Shown one piece after another: positions 12,430-24,420 of a stretch of 64,000 nucleotides of DNA; position 1 is the first letter of the stretch; each line of letters opens with the position of its first letter. The DNA is from Riptortus pedestris (lineage: Eukaryota > Arthropoda > Insecta > Hemiptera > Alydidae), in NCBI GenBank assembly GCA_019009955.1, contig CM032232.1, positions 53,992,001 to 54,056,000 of the forward strand. Reading direction: 5' to 3'. The notes under the pieces were generated by a model, which was not told the origin of the DNA, searched no databases, and worked only from the letters and a program-made list of their open reading frames with translations. The position numbers and the translations under genes are program-made.

Positions 12430-13055
12430 GAGTCCCTTTCGCAAAGCCGTGTAAGCAAAGGAGATAGATATTCCTCGTGTTGGGCACTATCTAATTCTAT
12501 CTATTCCCCATTTTCCTATAAGAAGCATGTCAATTACAAGCAGGAAATGTTAATGTTTAGTAGTTTAGATGCTTGAAGTGAAAATATTATCAATAGAATT
12601 AGGGTTTTCTGAAGGTAGTACGGAAATTTTAGACAGTTATTTTTGTAATAAGATTTATTGAACAACATTTTTCGATCGGACTCATAATAACGGAGATATT
12701 CTGATTTTTTTTATTTTACCCTTCTGTAGCTCCCCTCTCCTCCTTGACGTACAAAAACATTATTATTAATCGTATTAAAAGTTAAAATAAAACCTTTACT
12801 ACCATATTGCGAATATAATATGAACAAGAGTACTGCAGGTGAATATTGAAAAATACAAATTTCTCAGCTTATAATAGAGTTAGAAAAAAAAAATGTATGC
12901 ACGAAAACATTGGAATGCTATTGGTTATATAACATTTTTCAATCGGGCTAATGATAACGGATATACTATGAATTTTTGTCCCTCCCCCCTTGTCCCTTGG
13001 TTTTTTGGTTACGTTTAAACCAAGATTACGACCGCAGTACGACGAGCAGTAAAAG

Positions 13056-13120
<65 letters not shown>

Positions 13121-13220
13121 AGAACGGTACTCATTTTCGTCATCTCATAGGTAGGAGTGACGGAAGTTGGAATTTGAAGAAACTATGAGCATCATGATTT
13201 CCCCGGAGGGATATCTGTTT
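12430..13220 (+). mobile_element. Family A, two degraded copies in series
   Basis: 12430-12730 has a worn left end (gagtccctttcgcaaagccg) and a core ending in a CT-rich run. 12800-13220 is a second core with a TA tract (13061-13115) and a poor right end (ggagggatatctgtttga). Confidence 0.5.
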
Positions 13221-14666
13221 GAAGGAACAAGGAGTGTTCGTTATATTTTACGTAAACCGCGAAATTTCCTACGACATTGTAGGGGTCCAACTTGAATTAT
13301 TTCAAAAAACCAAAGTTAAACATATACTTTTGCTGAGGCTTGATTAAACATTGACTTCTAGCCATGCCAGTAGTACATTAAAGTATGTTCCACTGAGTAT
13401 ATATCGACGTGATTAAAATTCAATTCCTGTTTGATAGGGCACTCTTGCACTCTGGGAGAAATAGAGAATAGGACTTGGGAATATATCTGCGTGACTTTCT
13501 AGTACGTAGGAAATCTGGTTGCTTTACGCAGGCTTGCATGGCGTTTTTTTATTAAAGTAGTAAGAATTAAGGAATATATTTTAACTCATGCCCTTCAGGT
13601 TAAGTATTGAGGTAAGTTTGGATAGAATTTTCAATAAGAAAACCAACCAGATTATAGCTCTATAAGAAAGTTTCAGCGCATAACATTCTCCATGTTTGGG
13701 GTTCGATAATTACAGCAATAAATCGTCTAAAGGAACATTCATTTTGCGTGACCCAAAGCAATGATTCCTCCTCTTAACTATACAAAACAATCATTCAAAC
13801 TCTAAGTCCGTTATTATTCGTTACAGGGCTCTTCGGGCTAAGCTCCAAAGTATTCGCATGACGATATTAATATTAAGAATTAATGTTAAGCCGGAATTCC
13901 CGAGGTTCAAAAGATTAAAATTACAATCGGGGATCGGCTGTGTAGAAGAAGTTTCATTGAGCGTGATGACAAAAGTGCCGAAATTTGAGAATGCAATAAT
14001 GGCTTGGATTATGGCCTACATCTATCTAATATTAAAGCATCGATTGGTGCCAGGCGACGCCAACAGTCCGGCCCCGTAACCTTCACCTTATTGTGCTAGT
14101 CACTACTACTCCTGATATAAAGGCGGTGTCTCCATTGCACAATTATTTACTTGTTTAGTTATAAATTTATATCTATATAAGTTATCCCTAGTATTACCGA
14201 CCTCTCCCAGGTCGCATGGATTACCAAGGGGGGGGGGGCTCCTCGAGCCCACAACCTTACAAACCTTTTATTTTGGTTCTATATATATATTTTTTTTTTT
14301 AATTTTTATTTCTATTGGATTATGTTTAATGAACGTTTCTTATGACACCTGTGAAAAAAAAAAAAAATTAAATGTAAAAATAAAAAAAAAGTTCGGATAG
14401 GGAAAAAAAGGATGACTTTAAATTAAATGTAATTTTATTCTACTAGAGGAACATATCTAAACATTGTTAGAATAAAAAGTTATCTATATCTAAGTTATTA
14501 TAACATTATAATAGAATAATAATTTAAGAAAATCTAATTATCAGATTCTTAATTGCAATTATCGGTGCTTTTGCACAATAATTTTTTTTCCGAGTGTTTG
14601 TTATACACTGAACGCTTACATTTGAAGCAACGCTGCTTAGATTTTGATAGGTTGTTGTATTTTTCT
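13221..14666. other. No feature recognised
   Basis: A poly-G run at 14230-14238 and A/T homopolymers near 14290-14390. The 73-residue frame at 13858 has no domain. Confidence 0.5.
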
Positions 14667-15368
14667 TTTAGCAGATTTCCCTTAGGGGAAATTAGCTATT
14701 GAGGTCGTACTCATGATGCGAGTTTCGAAAAATTTCTTCAAATGTTCATTGATCCTACCCAGGAGATGACGAAAATAAGGTCCGTTCAAAATTATATATA
14801 TATATATATTTGTCTGTTAACGCTCTAGCGGTCGCAATTTTTGTTTGATCGTTACCAAACTCGGAATTAAATCGCTTTATGTAAAAAGGAAGATCAAGTT
14901 CGTTAATGGCTGAAATCGGACCAGTAGGAGGGGGGGGGGTTAGAGGGGGGATTTTTGAAAATTCAAAATATCTCCGTTATTATGCGTCGTATCTAAAATT
15001 TTATAGAATAAATCTTATTGGAAATGCAATGTACTATAAATATTGTTCTATACATTTATTCTGTATCTTGAATATTAACCGAGATATTTGCATTTGCATT
15101 CTGCGTGTGGTCGCCAGTAGGCTATGTTCGGGCTTTCCGCCGACAGCTCTGGCGGCCGTTTCTATAACTATTCGTCCCTCGTGAATAGGTTTAGAGGTTA
15201 GGTTAACTGTTTTTTGGGGCTAGAAACTACTGGGTTATTATGCCCTAAATAATGTTTTAGGTTTAGATGTTTCTTACTACTACCATTGTTATTAGGCAGA
15301 TTTCTCTATTGTAAAACTTCACGTGGGAAATCTGCTTAGTTTACGCAGCCCCTGCGGACGGACTTTTT
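14667..15368 (-). mobile_element. Family A copy, nearly complete
   Basis: Starts ttttagcagatttcccttagggg (palindrome with two changes) and ends gtttacgcagcccctgcggacggactttt. It contains a short TA tract and the G-run of the core (agtaggaggggggggg). The segment gtgaataggtttagaggtta to gttattaggcagatttctc defines the same subfamily as 31193 and 63147. Confidence 0.78.
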
Positions 15369-16668
15369 AATCCCTTGCAACGTCGCCCTTTTATAGCCTG
15401 AGCCGATGTTGCACTATGCCTCCGCCGATCAAAATATGCTCAAAAAGTCTATTTAACGTGTAATTATTATCGAGATACATCCGGAATATTAATTAGTGTA
15501 TCGAATTTAAGAGCTGTGAATGTTATTATAAAAATCCATCTGCGTTATCTACTAAAATACTAGAACACATGGTGACTTAACTCCGAATTGGATAAAACTC
15601 TTATTTACAGGTAAAAAAATAGGCTTTTAAGTATTCATAAATAATAATCTTATCGTCCTTTGTGCTAGCATTATTCAGAATGTAAAATATATGGTCATTT
15701 GTGATGAGTTTATGTAATGCAATGTCAGATTCATTACATCTGAAAACTAAATATTTCCGCCATTACTATACTTTTTTATTTCAAGTTAAGTTTATTTTAC
15801 CTAAAAACACTTACACATTTTCAATTATTAGTCACTCCTTCTCTAAATTATGGGAAATGCATATTTTTGTCTTGTGTTTTCGGCCTTTCTATTCGTGATT
15901 ACAATTTTGATAATACAGCCACTACCATATTTAGTAGATTATGTTAAATATTATTTTATAGCACAGTAATTATGTCTAATTTATTTATTTCAAAGTAAAA
16001 TGGAAACGCACTTCAAATTGAAATCAGTTATCATGATTTTGTGAGCAAGAGCTTCAGTTGAGAACCTATCATTTATCATAGTCATGTAAGGCTTTTAAAG
16101 TGTATTTTTAAGAACGATTTATATTAAAATAAAATAAAAAAACTTAAACAGAGACCCACGTGTAGAAATAAACAAAAAAAACCTTTGAAATCATATATAA
16201 ATATCTATAGCTACAAAATATATAATATCAAATACATAGTAAAAGAGTTACACACAAACACAGATCACACACACACGCACGACTTAAAACGTTTTAGATT
16301 GAAAAAAATTGACTAATTTTGCAAAGTTCTGTTGAACAGAAATACTTAATTTTGTTTGTTGGCTACCAAAATCTATATTTAAGATTTTTTTTGTAAAATT
16401 AAAGAAAAAGTTCGTTAACGGCTGAAATGGGTCGAAGAAGGTAGGAGATAAGAAGTGCAGTTACTAAAATTATTACACGATCGATCTACTGCAAATTTAA
16501 TTTTTCCATTACGTTTTCTACTTAAGTCGGCAATAACCTTATATATTATGGAACGCCCTATTATTTCAAGCCTAACAAGATGTATTGTTTTCAAATGACA
16601 AATAAGAGATATTTGCATTGTTTAGTTTCCGTCCTGGTCTAACCCCCCACCCAGATTTACTAATACGA
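15369..16668. other. No feature recognised
   Basis: AT-rich; a scrap of family A core at 16405-16430 (aagttcgttaacggctgaaa). Confidence 0.5.
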
Positions 16669-16811
16669 TTTTTAGTAGATATCCCTTAAGGTAAATAAGC
16701 TATTGAGGTCGTACTCGTGACGCGATTTTCGAAAAATTTCTTCAAATGTCCATTGATCCTACCCAGGAGATGACGAAAATGAGGTCCGTTCAAAATTATA
16801 TATATATATAT

Positions 16812-16859
<48 letters not shown>

Positions 16860-17260
16860 GTTAACGCTCTAGAGGTCGTAATTTTTGTTTTGTTTGATCG
16901 TTACCAAACTCGATCGAGTTCGTTAATGGCTGAAATCGGACCAATGGGAGGGGGGGGGTGTTTAGAGGGAGGGTTTTTCGAAAATTCATAATATCTCCGT
17001 TACCATACGTCGGATGAAAAAATTGTATAGAACCAATCTTATTTTAATTTAAATTTACTATAAATATTGTTCTATACTGTTAACCGAGATATTTGCATTT
17101 TTATTAATTGTGGGCCAATAACGGATGACTAGTTTCCTCCCAAAAGATAGTTCAGCTCCTTTGCCATAACTGTTCGTCTCTCGTATGGAGATTTCTCTAT
17201 TGTATAACTTGACGTGGGAAATCTGCTTAGTTTACGCAGCCCCTGCGTGACGGACTTTTA
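16669..17260 (-). mobile_element. Family A copy with internal deletion
   Basis: Right end (tttttagtagatatcccttaagg), TA tract 16799-16857, core with tcgttaccaaactcgatcg joined directly to agttcgttaatggctgaaatc, and an intact left end. The join shows a small deletion relative to other copies. Confidence 0.75.
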
Positions 17261-17563
17261 TTTAAACCACTTCAGCAACTAAACGTTTCAAGCCGAGCTT
17301 AAATTTTATGTCCAGTTCTTTATTGGTTTTTATTAGAGGAAACAATCTTTTACAGAAGTAGCGACAAGAATGCTTATCAATAGATTGGTGAAAAATCAAA
17401 AACACAAAGGTGAAATGGTCACCAATTCATAATTGCTAGTCATCAATTTTTAATTGCTGCACTATTTTCTCTTAGGTCATTTTACGATTTAGTTAATTAA
17501 ACATTGTTAGAAAAGATTTATACGATTGTAAATTGCTTGAAATTCATGTCCCCAAATAGATAA
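17261..17563. other. No feature recognised
   Basis: AT-rich spacer between family A and family B copies. Confidence 0.6.
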
Positions 17564-18352
17564 ATACTAGGGTACCCGGCTTCGCTCGGGAATCATTAGT
17601 GCCTGAATGTTGATGGTATTTTTAATTTGGCAAGGCTTCAATGTGTACAACTACACTTCCCGTCGGGGCTAATGGTTTTCCCACGTAGGGGACTTATAGA
17701 ATAAAAATATTAGTTTTGAAGAATAAATGAAAATTAGTCCCGAATCGATCTCTCTCCACTGTTTGACACACCTTGAATAAATCAGATCATAATCATGGAT
17801 ATCATTAATTATAATTAAATTCATCTATAGTTTAGATATTTCCTGTCGAAAACCAACCCTAGCATAACATTATATACATAATAGTAAATGCGAAGTAGAA
17901 CACAATTACAACATTTCACAGGAAATTAGATAATACAATAATTTGTAGTAGCCTACTAACAACTTCCGCTCCCGCTTGAGTGTTATCAACATTGCTTTAC
18001 CTTAATGCCTATAGTTCATATTGGAAAGAATTGTCAAGCATATCAATATTTCTTCCCAGATTACTTGCTTCATACATTGTTACCGAAAAAATGTATAAAA
18101 CGAAAGTTACTCTAAATAACAAAGTAAACAACTTTTGTTATGTGCACGTTAGTCTTAAAACAAATAAAAAATGAAATATCGTGAATTTTTATTTCAGGCC
18201 TCCCTTATAACCCTCACATCCGTTCGAATCTAAAACTTTTACTATATCTTACAATCATGGATGAATTAATGCTAATTCACATACAGAGTTTTAAAGAGTA
18301 AAATTTCACGAAAAAAAAATCAATGTACAGAAGTTACAATTTTATATATATT
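17564..18352 (+). mobile_element. Family B repeat, nearly complete
   Basis: Starts tactagggtacccggcttcgc with a small CCCGG/CCGGG-type hairpin, then tttggcaaggcttcaatg. It ends with aaaaaatcaatgtacagaag, ttacaatt and a TA tract. It has no ORF of note; the 64-residue ORF at 17980 is repeat sequence seen also at 33900. The class is unknown. Orientation is set with the CCCGG end as the start. Confidence 0.6.
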
Positions 18353-18996
18353 TATAGATGAAGGGAAAACTTGAGATCAGATGGTGGCAGATGTTCACCT
18401 TGTCCAGAGCTTGAGAAATCTGCTTTGGTTGCACAGCCTTTATCTTTTACTACAGAAGTTTAACCGAACTGAAAAAATAAATTTCGAGTTTTCTTAGAGT
18501 TGGATCTTAGGATTTCTACGCCAGTGCAGATTTCCGGGTATTTTCATCTCCATCTTGACCCCCCCCCCCACGTGCTGAAAGTTCTCTGGAAAAGCCCGAT
18601 GCCAGTTAGTGGGTAAATTCAAATTAATGGCCTCCTGCGAGCCCTAATTCCAGCTATAAAAGGGAGGAATCTTCCCGTTAAAATCACAATGATCGATGAT
18701 TCGGATTCCCTGTCGATATAGACATCTAGATTTAATCATTCTCCGATTAAACTGTTACTTGTATACAAATTTCGTCCAATTACTTACAATCCTTGAAATG
18801 GTATGATTCATTGAATAAAAAGAAAGTTCCCATTTTTTCGGCTATCAGGCACACACACAACAAATTATTCCAGCTATTCTTACAATAATTATCTGGATTT
18901 TAAAGGGTACTTATTCATAATTCATAATGTTGCCGGATATTGGACTACAGAACTGTGAAATAGGTCTTGATTACTGGAAGTCTTCCCGCCATATAA
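18353..18996. other. Spacer with a TATA-like box
   Basis: A GC-richer patch at 18500-18710 contains ctataaaaggg at about 18654, 40 bases before an ATG, and a poly-C run at 18560. No ORF follows, so promoter function is unproven. Confidence 0.35.
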
Positions 18997-19120
18997 CAGA
19001 TTCAGGGAAATCAGCTGTTGAGGTCGTACCCATGACGCCATTTTCGAATAATTTCTTCAAATGTCTATCAATCCTATCCAGCAGCTGACGAAAATGAGGT
19101 CTCTTCAAAATTGTATATAT
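18997..19120 (-). mobile_element. Family A right end next to family B
   Basis: cagggaaatcagctgttgagg through gacgaaaatgaggtctcttc to a 6-base TA tract. The palindrome is half lost. Confidence 0.6.
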
Positions 19121-19660
19121 CCTAGCTATGGTAAATCATTTGAGACTGAATGATGATAGTATTTTTTTTTGGGAAAGGCTTCAATGCTTACAACTACAAT
19201 TCCCGCGCATTGTTTTCCTTAAGGGTCAGTTGGGCGACTTACAGAAAAAAAAATTGTTATATTTCAAGAATAAATGAAAATAAGTCCCTAATCATTGTTT
19301 TCCCGTGAGGGTCAGGCGGGCGACGTATAGATGAGAAATTTTAATTTTGAAGAATAAATAAAAATGTGTTCCTGATCTATCCCTCTCCACTTTTTAACTC
19401 ACCTTCTTGAATACTTCAAACCATTATCATGGATAGCATTTATTACAATTAAATATCATCTATAAGGAATTATTTCCTGTCAAAAACCAATCCGAGCACA
19501 TATAGTTTAAGCATAGTTTTGTACATTTGATTATATTCGTAATATTAGAGATCAGAGGAAATCACTTCCAGTAATGGAAGCATTTAACAGGAAATAAGTT
19601 TACTCAATTAACCGGCCGCCTTCCGCTCCAGCATCTCCATCGTTTTCCTTAAAATATTGA
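19121..19660 (+). mobile_element. Family B repeat joined to a family A right end
   Basis: At 19121 the TA tract of a family A right end (18997-19120) changes to cctagctatggtaaatcattt, a family B head that lacks most of the CCCGG hairpin. A later part (19280-19660) repeats the head-region motif gttttcccgtgagggtcagg. Confidence 0.55.
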
Positions 19661-20450
19661 TTCAAAGTATTATTTTGGCTACTATACATCAGGTAGTCAA
19701 AATAATACTATAAAATGTATGAAATGTTTAGTTTAAGCAGCTCTTTAAATCCTATTTTCTATTAAAACAATTCTTAATTGATAACTGTTTTAACAAATAC
19801 TTATAAAATACAATAAGATTTCTTGTGTTAGTGACTTTAGTTTAACTCAACAGCTACTGGATAAATATATGTACCCGTTCAACATAATCCGGTCGAATGC
19901 GGGATTTGAAGAGAATCTAAAAGATGTGGCGGAGTTAAGATTTAGGGGGCATTTTGTCAGTGAAGGCTTTATCCCGGGGGTTGATTAAGGAGAAGCACTC
20001 GTACGAAGAAATAGAGATGTGGACTTAGTGAAAACGATGTCGGATGGATGGGAGCTTAAGGAGATGTATAACCTTATCAAGAGGGAGGTTATTTATCGCT
20101 CCGATAAAGAGAGACGCTGACTAGAATCTCAAGCATTAGTCTAACCCAAACCATTCCTCCAGCGGCTACTAAACCAGAACATAGGAATTAGATTCGGCTA
20201 GGCTGTGGGCCTCAAAGAATTTATAGTTCGCCTTGACTTTATCTAACTGTGTGGGAGTCGTCGTAGCCCGAATAAATTCCTAGCAAGCGCAGCTGCTAAG
20301 TTCTTTCCAGACCCCGTTGCTGCTAAAAAGTTCGCTTAATACCTCGACACGCAGACGGATTTCAGCAGATTTTGCTTAAGGGGACTGGTTTCGTTGCGGA
20401 GACCTAAAAAAAATGATGATTGTCAGAGAAACAGCACGTATGATCAAAAC
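19661..20450. other. Unassigned GC-richer block, possible dead element
   Basis: 19880-20330 is noticeably richer in GC and in purine-rich, coding-like wording (gatgtggcggagttaagatt), but every frame is broken. A family A-like scrap at 20355-20385 reads tttcagcagattttgcttaag. No family recognised. Confidence 0.4.
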
Positions 20451-21255
20451 GTCTGTCACGGAGGGGCTGCGTAAACAAGCAGATTTCCCACGTGAAGTTT
20501 TACAATGGAGAAATCTCTATAATACCACCAAATACAATCGGTAATAAGAATCTTTCAGTTTATTTTAACAAGCTCCCGACGGACATGGCTTCCGAATTAT
20601 AAACCAGTCGGACTGCCAGCCATTCAAAGTTTCTGTTCAGATAGACATATTCTTTACCGTAAAGAAAAACAATTACAGATATATATAAGAATATAACATA
20701 TTAAGTTTATTGCAAATTATTTACTATTTCTAGTACTGCAATTTATTATGAATCAGAATAATTTATAATTTAATAACTCAAATTTTAGTAGTCCAAAACC
20801 ATAAGACGGGGGGGGGGTCACTAGGACATATTGGCGTGTATCTGGTATAATAAAGGTCTCTTGAATAAAATTTTTAGCATTTAAGCTTTGAATAATGTGA
20901 TTTTTTATGTAGGAGATTATTGTTTATGTAACATGAGTAAAAGTGGTGGTTTGCTTTTGGCTAAAAATTGAAAAATGCAGATATCTCGGTTAATATTCAA
21001 GATGGTGAATAAATTTATATAACACTAATTATAGTACATTTAATTTACAATAAGATAGGTTCTGTATACATTTCCGATCCGACATATGGTAACGGAGATA
21101 TTTAGAATTTTCAAAAGTCCTCCGCTCTAAATCCCCCGCCCTCGCCCTGGCCCGATTTCAGCTGTTACCGAACTTGATCTTTCTTTTTACATGAAACGAC
21201 TAAATATCGAGTTTGGTAACGATTAAACAATAATTGCGACCGCTAGAGCAGTAAC

Positions 21256-21294
<39 letters not shown>

Positions 21295-21370
21295 GTTTTG
21301 AACGGACCTCATTTTCGTCATCAACTAGGTAGAATCGATGGACATTTGAAGAAAAATTTCTTCGAAAGAA
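20451..21370 (+). mobile_element. Family A copy, long subfamily
   Basis: Left end gtctgtcacggaggggctgcg, poly-G near 20809, core, TA and CA tract (21258-21295), then acggacctcattttcgtcatc and a stop near the right end, replaced by a second copy. Confidence 0.7.
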
Positions 21371-21680
21371 CTAAAGAAGGGGAGAGGGGGTCAACAGATC
21401 TTATTTGCATATATTTTAGAAAGTAAAACCTTACACGAGTCTCTAAGCAAATTTCACGAAATCCGAACAGTTACGGAAACGGCCGAACCAATTTTCTGCG
21501 GAAAATCACGAACACAACTGACAATTGCTGATCTCATCTCGTACGTTATCCCACACACTTAATAAAATAGCAAATATCTGGGTGGATATTCAAGATAGAG
21601 AATACATGTATATAACAGTGTTATAGTTAAGTTATCTTGCAATGAGATTGGTTCTATACAAGTTTTCGATCCGAAAACAG
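21371..21680 (+). mobile_element. Family A partial copy fused to the previous one
   Basis: Runs from cacgagtctctaagcaaattt through ccgaacagttacggaaacgg and the core to ttttcgatccgaaaacagg. It lacks both true ends, so the pair looks like a recombination product. The zinc-knuckle remnant follows. Confidence 0.55.
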
Positions 21681-21699
21681 GAGCTAAGGAATTGGATAG

Positions 21700-21960
21700 A
21701 TCATCTAGAAATAATCGCCATTAAGACGTCGTACTGACTTACACATACATATCTCCTTAAAACCTTTTTTTTATCCAGTCTGTCAAAATTGTATCTCAAA
21801 ATTAACATTAGAACATGTGTTAGTGCATTCCCCATTTCTGCAACAAGGCCTGAAGAATGTACTCACTATCCGTGTTCGACTCTAAATGAAATACTAAAAG
21901 ATGAAAAGTTTCTTAAGACTTTCAACGTTTTTAGTGTAATATGAGTAGTTTTGTCTGCCA
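21700..21960 (+). pseudogene. Non-LTR retrotransposon C-terminal zinc-knuckle remnant (1)
   Basis: Decayed + strand frames read CQNCISKLTLEHVLVHSPF, followed after a few hundred bases by KDEKFLKTFNVF-like sequence. 'C-x2-C--LT-EH-L--C' followed by 'lkd..fl....f' is the end of Jockey/I-type Pol proteins. Here the last cysteine of the knuckle reads as serine. The inverted 77-residue ORF at this site is a shadow. Confidence 0.6.
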
Positions 21961-22390
21961 ATGACCCTCTGGGTAGAATCAGCAAAATCATAAATAAATA
22001 AATAATGGTACTGGTTAAGTGGCTCAGAGGTTGGTCATAAAGTCCACGGTTGATTGGACTAAATCGGGCCAGTAAGTGGTGGAAACGAATGGCAAACAAG
22101 GCACTTCATCCAGCCCAAATGGGTTTCGTCTAAATTCAAACCACTCTCATCAGGGATTCGAGAGAAATTAGGCATTCATAATTCGTAATGAGTGATCTAA
22201 TTAAGTCAGAGAGCCGGCGCAGTGAATGAATTACCCAGCCATTGGGCCGGCATACACTCAACGCTACTTGATTTCCATCACGATCCTATGGGCTTTCTTC
22301 ACCATATCCTCCCAAAGTATAACTAATCTAATTTAGCACATACAACTAGTCCAATATTTCTAACGCAAGAAGTTATAGTTAATGCATTAA
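21961..22390. other. No feature recognised
   Basis: May include the 3' untranslated part of the non-LTR remnant upstream; gccggcgcagtg and gggccggcatac form a weak inverted pair near 22213-22250. Confidence 0.4.
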
Positions 22391-22563
22391 AAAACGTCGT
22401 GCAGGACGCGCGTAAACCATCAGGTTTCCCACCTGAAGCAATGGAAATTTGATGACATCACATATAATTAAGTTAAACATGAGACTTTTTAATGCTGGTT
22501 GTGAATTACGGGAGATTGGCTATTGAGATTGTACAATCGAACCTACCCAGGAGATGACGAAAA
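22391..22563. mobile_element. Family A scraps
   Basis: A decayed + left end (cgtcgtgcaggacgcgcgtaaa) and a short - right-end scrap (gattggctattgagattgtac ... aggagatgacgaaaa) lie head to head just before the next copy. Confidence 0.4.
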
Positions 22564-22997
22564 AGTCCGACACGCAGGGGCTGCGTAAACTAAGCAGATT
22601 TCCCACGTGAAGTTTTACAATAGAGAAATTTCACGAGAGCCGAACAGTCAAGGAAACGGCCGAACTAACTATTGGCGGGAGTCACTCTCGTCCGTGAGCC
22701 ACCCAGATTTAATAAAAATGTAAATAACGCGGTTAATATTCAAGATAGAGAATAAATGTATATAATAATATTTATAGTAAATTTAATTTGCAATAAGATT
22801 GATTTTGTACAATTTTTCGATCAGACGTATAGTAACGGAGATATTTCGAATTTTCGAAAATCCTCCCCTCACACTGGTCCGATTTCAGCCGTTAAAGAAC
22901 TTGATCTTCCTTTTTACATAAAACGATTAAATTCCGAGTTTGGTATCGATCAAACAAACATTGCGACCGCTAGAGCAATAACAGACATATACATATT
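22564..22997 (+). mobile_element. Family A left half, cut by the gypsy fragment
   Basis: Clean left end agtccgacacgcaggggctg; the core is intact up to gctagagcaataacagacatat, where the TA tract should expand. The gypsy fragment begins there, and no right half is found after it. Confidence 0.72.
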
Positions 22998-23475
22998 GTT
23001 GCGAAAATTAAATACATGAATAATCCTTCAGAGAAAGAGAGAGTCGCGTATTTGGGAAGTGCGAGATATATCAAAGAAGCCGACAGAGGGTCTAGGCCCT
23101 ACGAGACTCGTCTAGACCAGACATCGACGGCCCAGCCGTCGCATAACAGCAGCTGGGCTGAAGTTAAGCATAAATAAATGTGCTCTTTTTCAGAAGGAGG
23201 TCAAATGCTTAGGGCATCGAGTAACAGCAGAAGGCATCTCCACTGACGAGGACAAAATATGGGCAGTAAAAGACTGGCCTCGACCACGAAATCTTCACGA
23301 GCTGCGTAGCTTCCTATGGCTTTGCATATACTACAGGAGATTCGTGCCAAACTTCGCTCAGGTAGCTGCCAGCTTGCACGAGCTAACCAAAAAGTCGCGA
23401 TCATACCACTGGAGTGAGGCAGCGGAAGATGCGTTCCAGGGGCTCAATGGGACTCTAGGGGACTTTATCAGTTAA
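22998..23475 (+). pseudogene. Ty3/gypsy LTR retrotransposon fragment (RT to RNase H junction)
   Basis: The frame from about 23147 reads AAGLKLSINKCALFQKEVK, then CLGHRVTAEGISTDEDK, DWPRPRNLHELRSFL, YYRRFVPNFAQVA and LHELTKKS. This is the region just after the YLDD box in Ty3/gypsy Pol, where the normal wording is K-C-LF---V-YLGH and FLGL--YYRRF--. It stops at a TAA near 23474. The upstream 150 bases (tgttgcgaaaattaaatac onward, more GC-rich than the flanks) could be an LTR or leader piece, but no second LTR is seen. Gag, protease, the RT catalytic core and integrase are missing. The fragment interrupts a family A copy exactly where its TA tract should continue. Confidence 0.85.
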
Positions 23476-24095
23476 CCTCTTAACCGAGAGAGACATATAA
23501 AAATGTCAAACGCAAGGAATATTGGATACGTGTAGGAGCTATGAATACGTCTTTGAATCATCTGTTGCGATTCGAGAATATTTTCGAACAACATAGGCTT
23601 TAGTCATTAGAAATTGAGTTTTGAATTTTTACATATATATATTTCAAGATGATAAACTCAATATTTCTATTTTATGTGTGTGCTCTTGTTTATATTCTGT
23701 AATTGTTAACTTTTTCATATTTTTTATTATGTATCTACTCCAAAAAATTATATTATTTGTAATCTTTAGAATTTTTGTAAAATTTATAATTTTTTAATAG
23801 CATGTTTCCATTTTTTTGTTTGCATTCTTTTCTATTTGTTCGTAATTTTGCACTTCCCTTTGTGATATAAGTTTGAAGTAAACAAATAAATATATATTAC
23901 ATAGTCTTTTCATTTATTTAAAAAAAATAATAATATGTAATCACGTCTATTTAAAGATTTCGCGCCCGTTATATGCTGTGTCATTATTAAAGGAATTGCC
24001 CAGATAACAGGTAAATAATTTGCAGTCTTTACTCGAAATGTTCATTTGGCCATACTCGATATGTAAATGCTTCATCCATCAATAAAGCTTATATT
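23476..24095. other. No feature recognised
   Basis: Very AT-rich sequence between the gypsy fragment and family A. Confidence 0.6.
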
Positions 24096-24420
24096 AGTTA
24101 ACGGCTGAAATCGGAACAGAAATACGGAGGAGGGGGGTTCAAAAATTCGAAATACCTCAGTTATTATGAATCGAGTAGAAAAATGTTGTAGAACTAATCT
24201 TTTCACACTAGTGATCCGCATCAATTGTTGTTTCTAACATGTTTTTGTTTCTAAAAGATTGAGAGAGTTATTGATAGATTTTTATTTTCGGCCTTCAATA
24301 AACCCCCATATTTATTTATACTTTGAATTATTGAATATTTGAGAAGTTATTAGCTGCATGTCATACCAGCATGAGGAAAATCATAGTTTATGCAGCGTTG
24401 CAGCGCGGCGGACTTTTTTT
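24096..24420 (-). mobile_element. Family A left half, decayed
   Basis: Core motifs ttagttaacggctgaaatcgg and ggaggggggttc, and a worn left end (tttatgcagcgttgcagcgcgg) followed by T-rich DNA. The right end is absent. Confidence 0.5.

Noticed and set aside
17980..18174. 64-residue ORF as a small gene
   Set aside because: The same sequence recurs at about 33900 and 42960 inside family B copies and decays without regard to frame.
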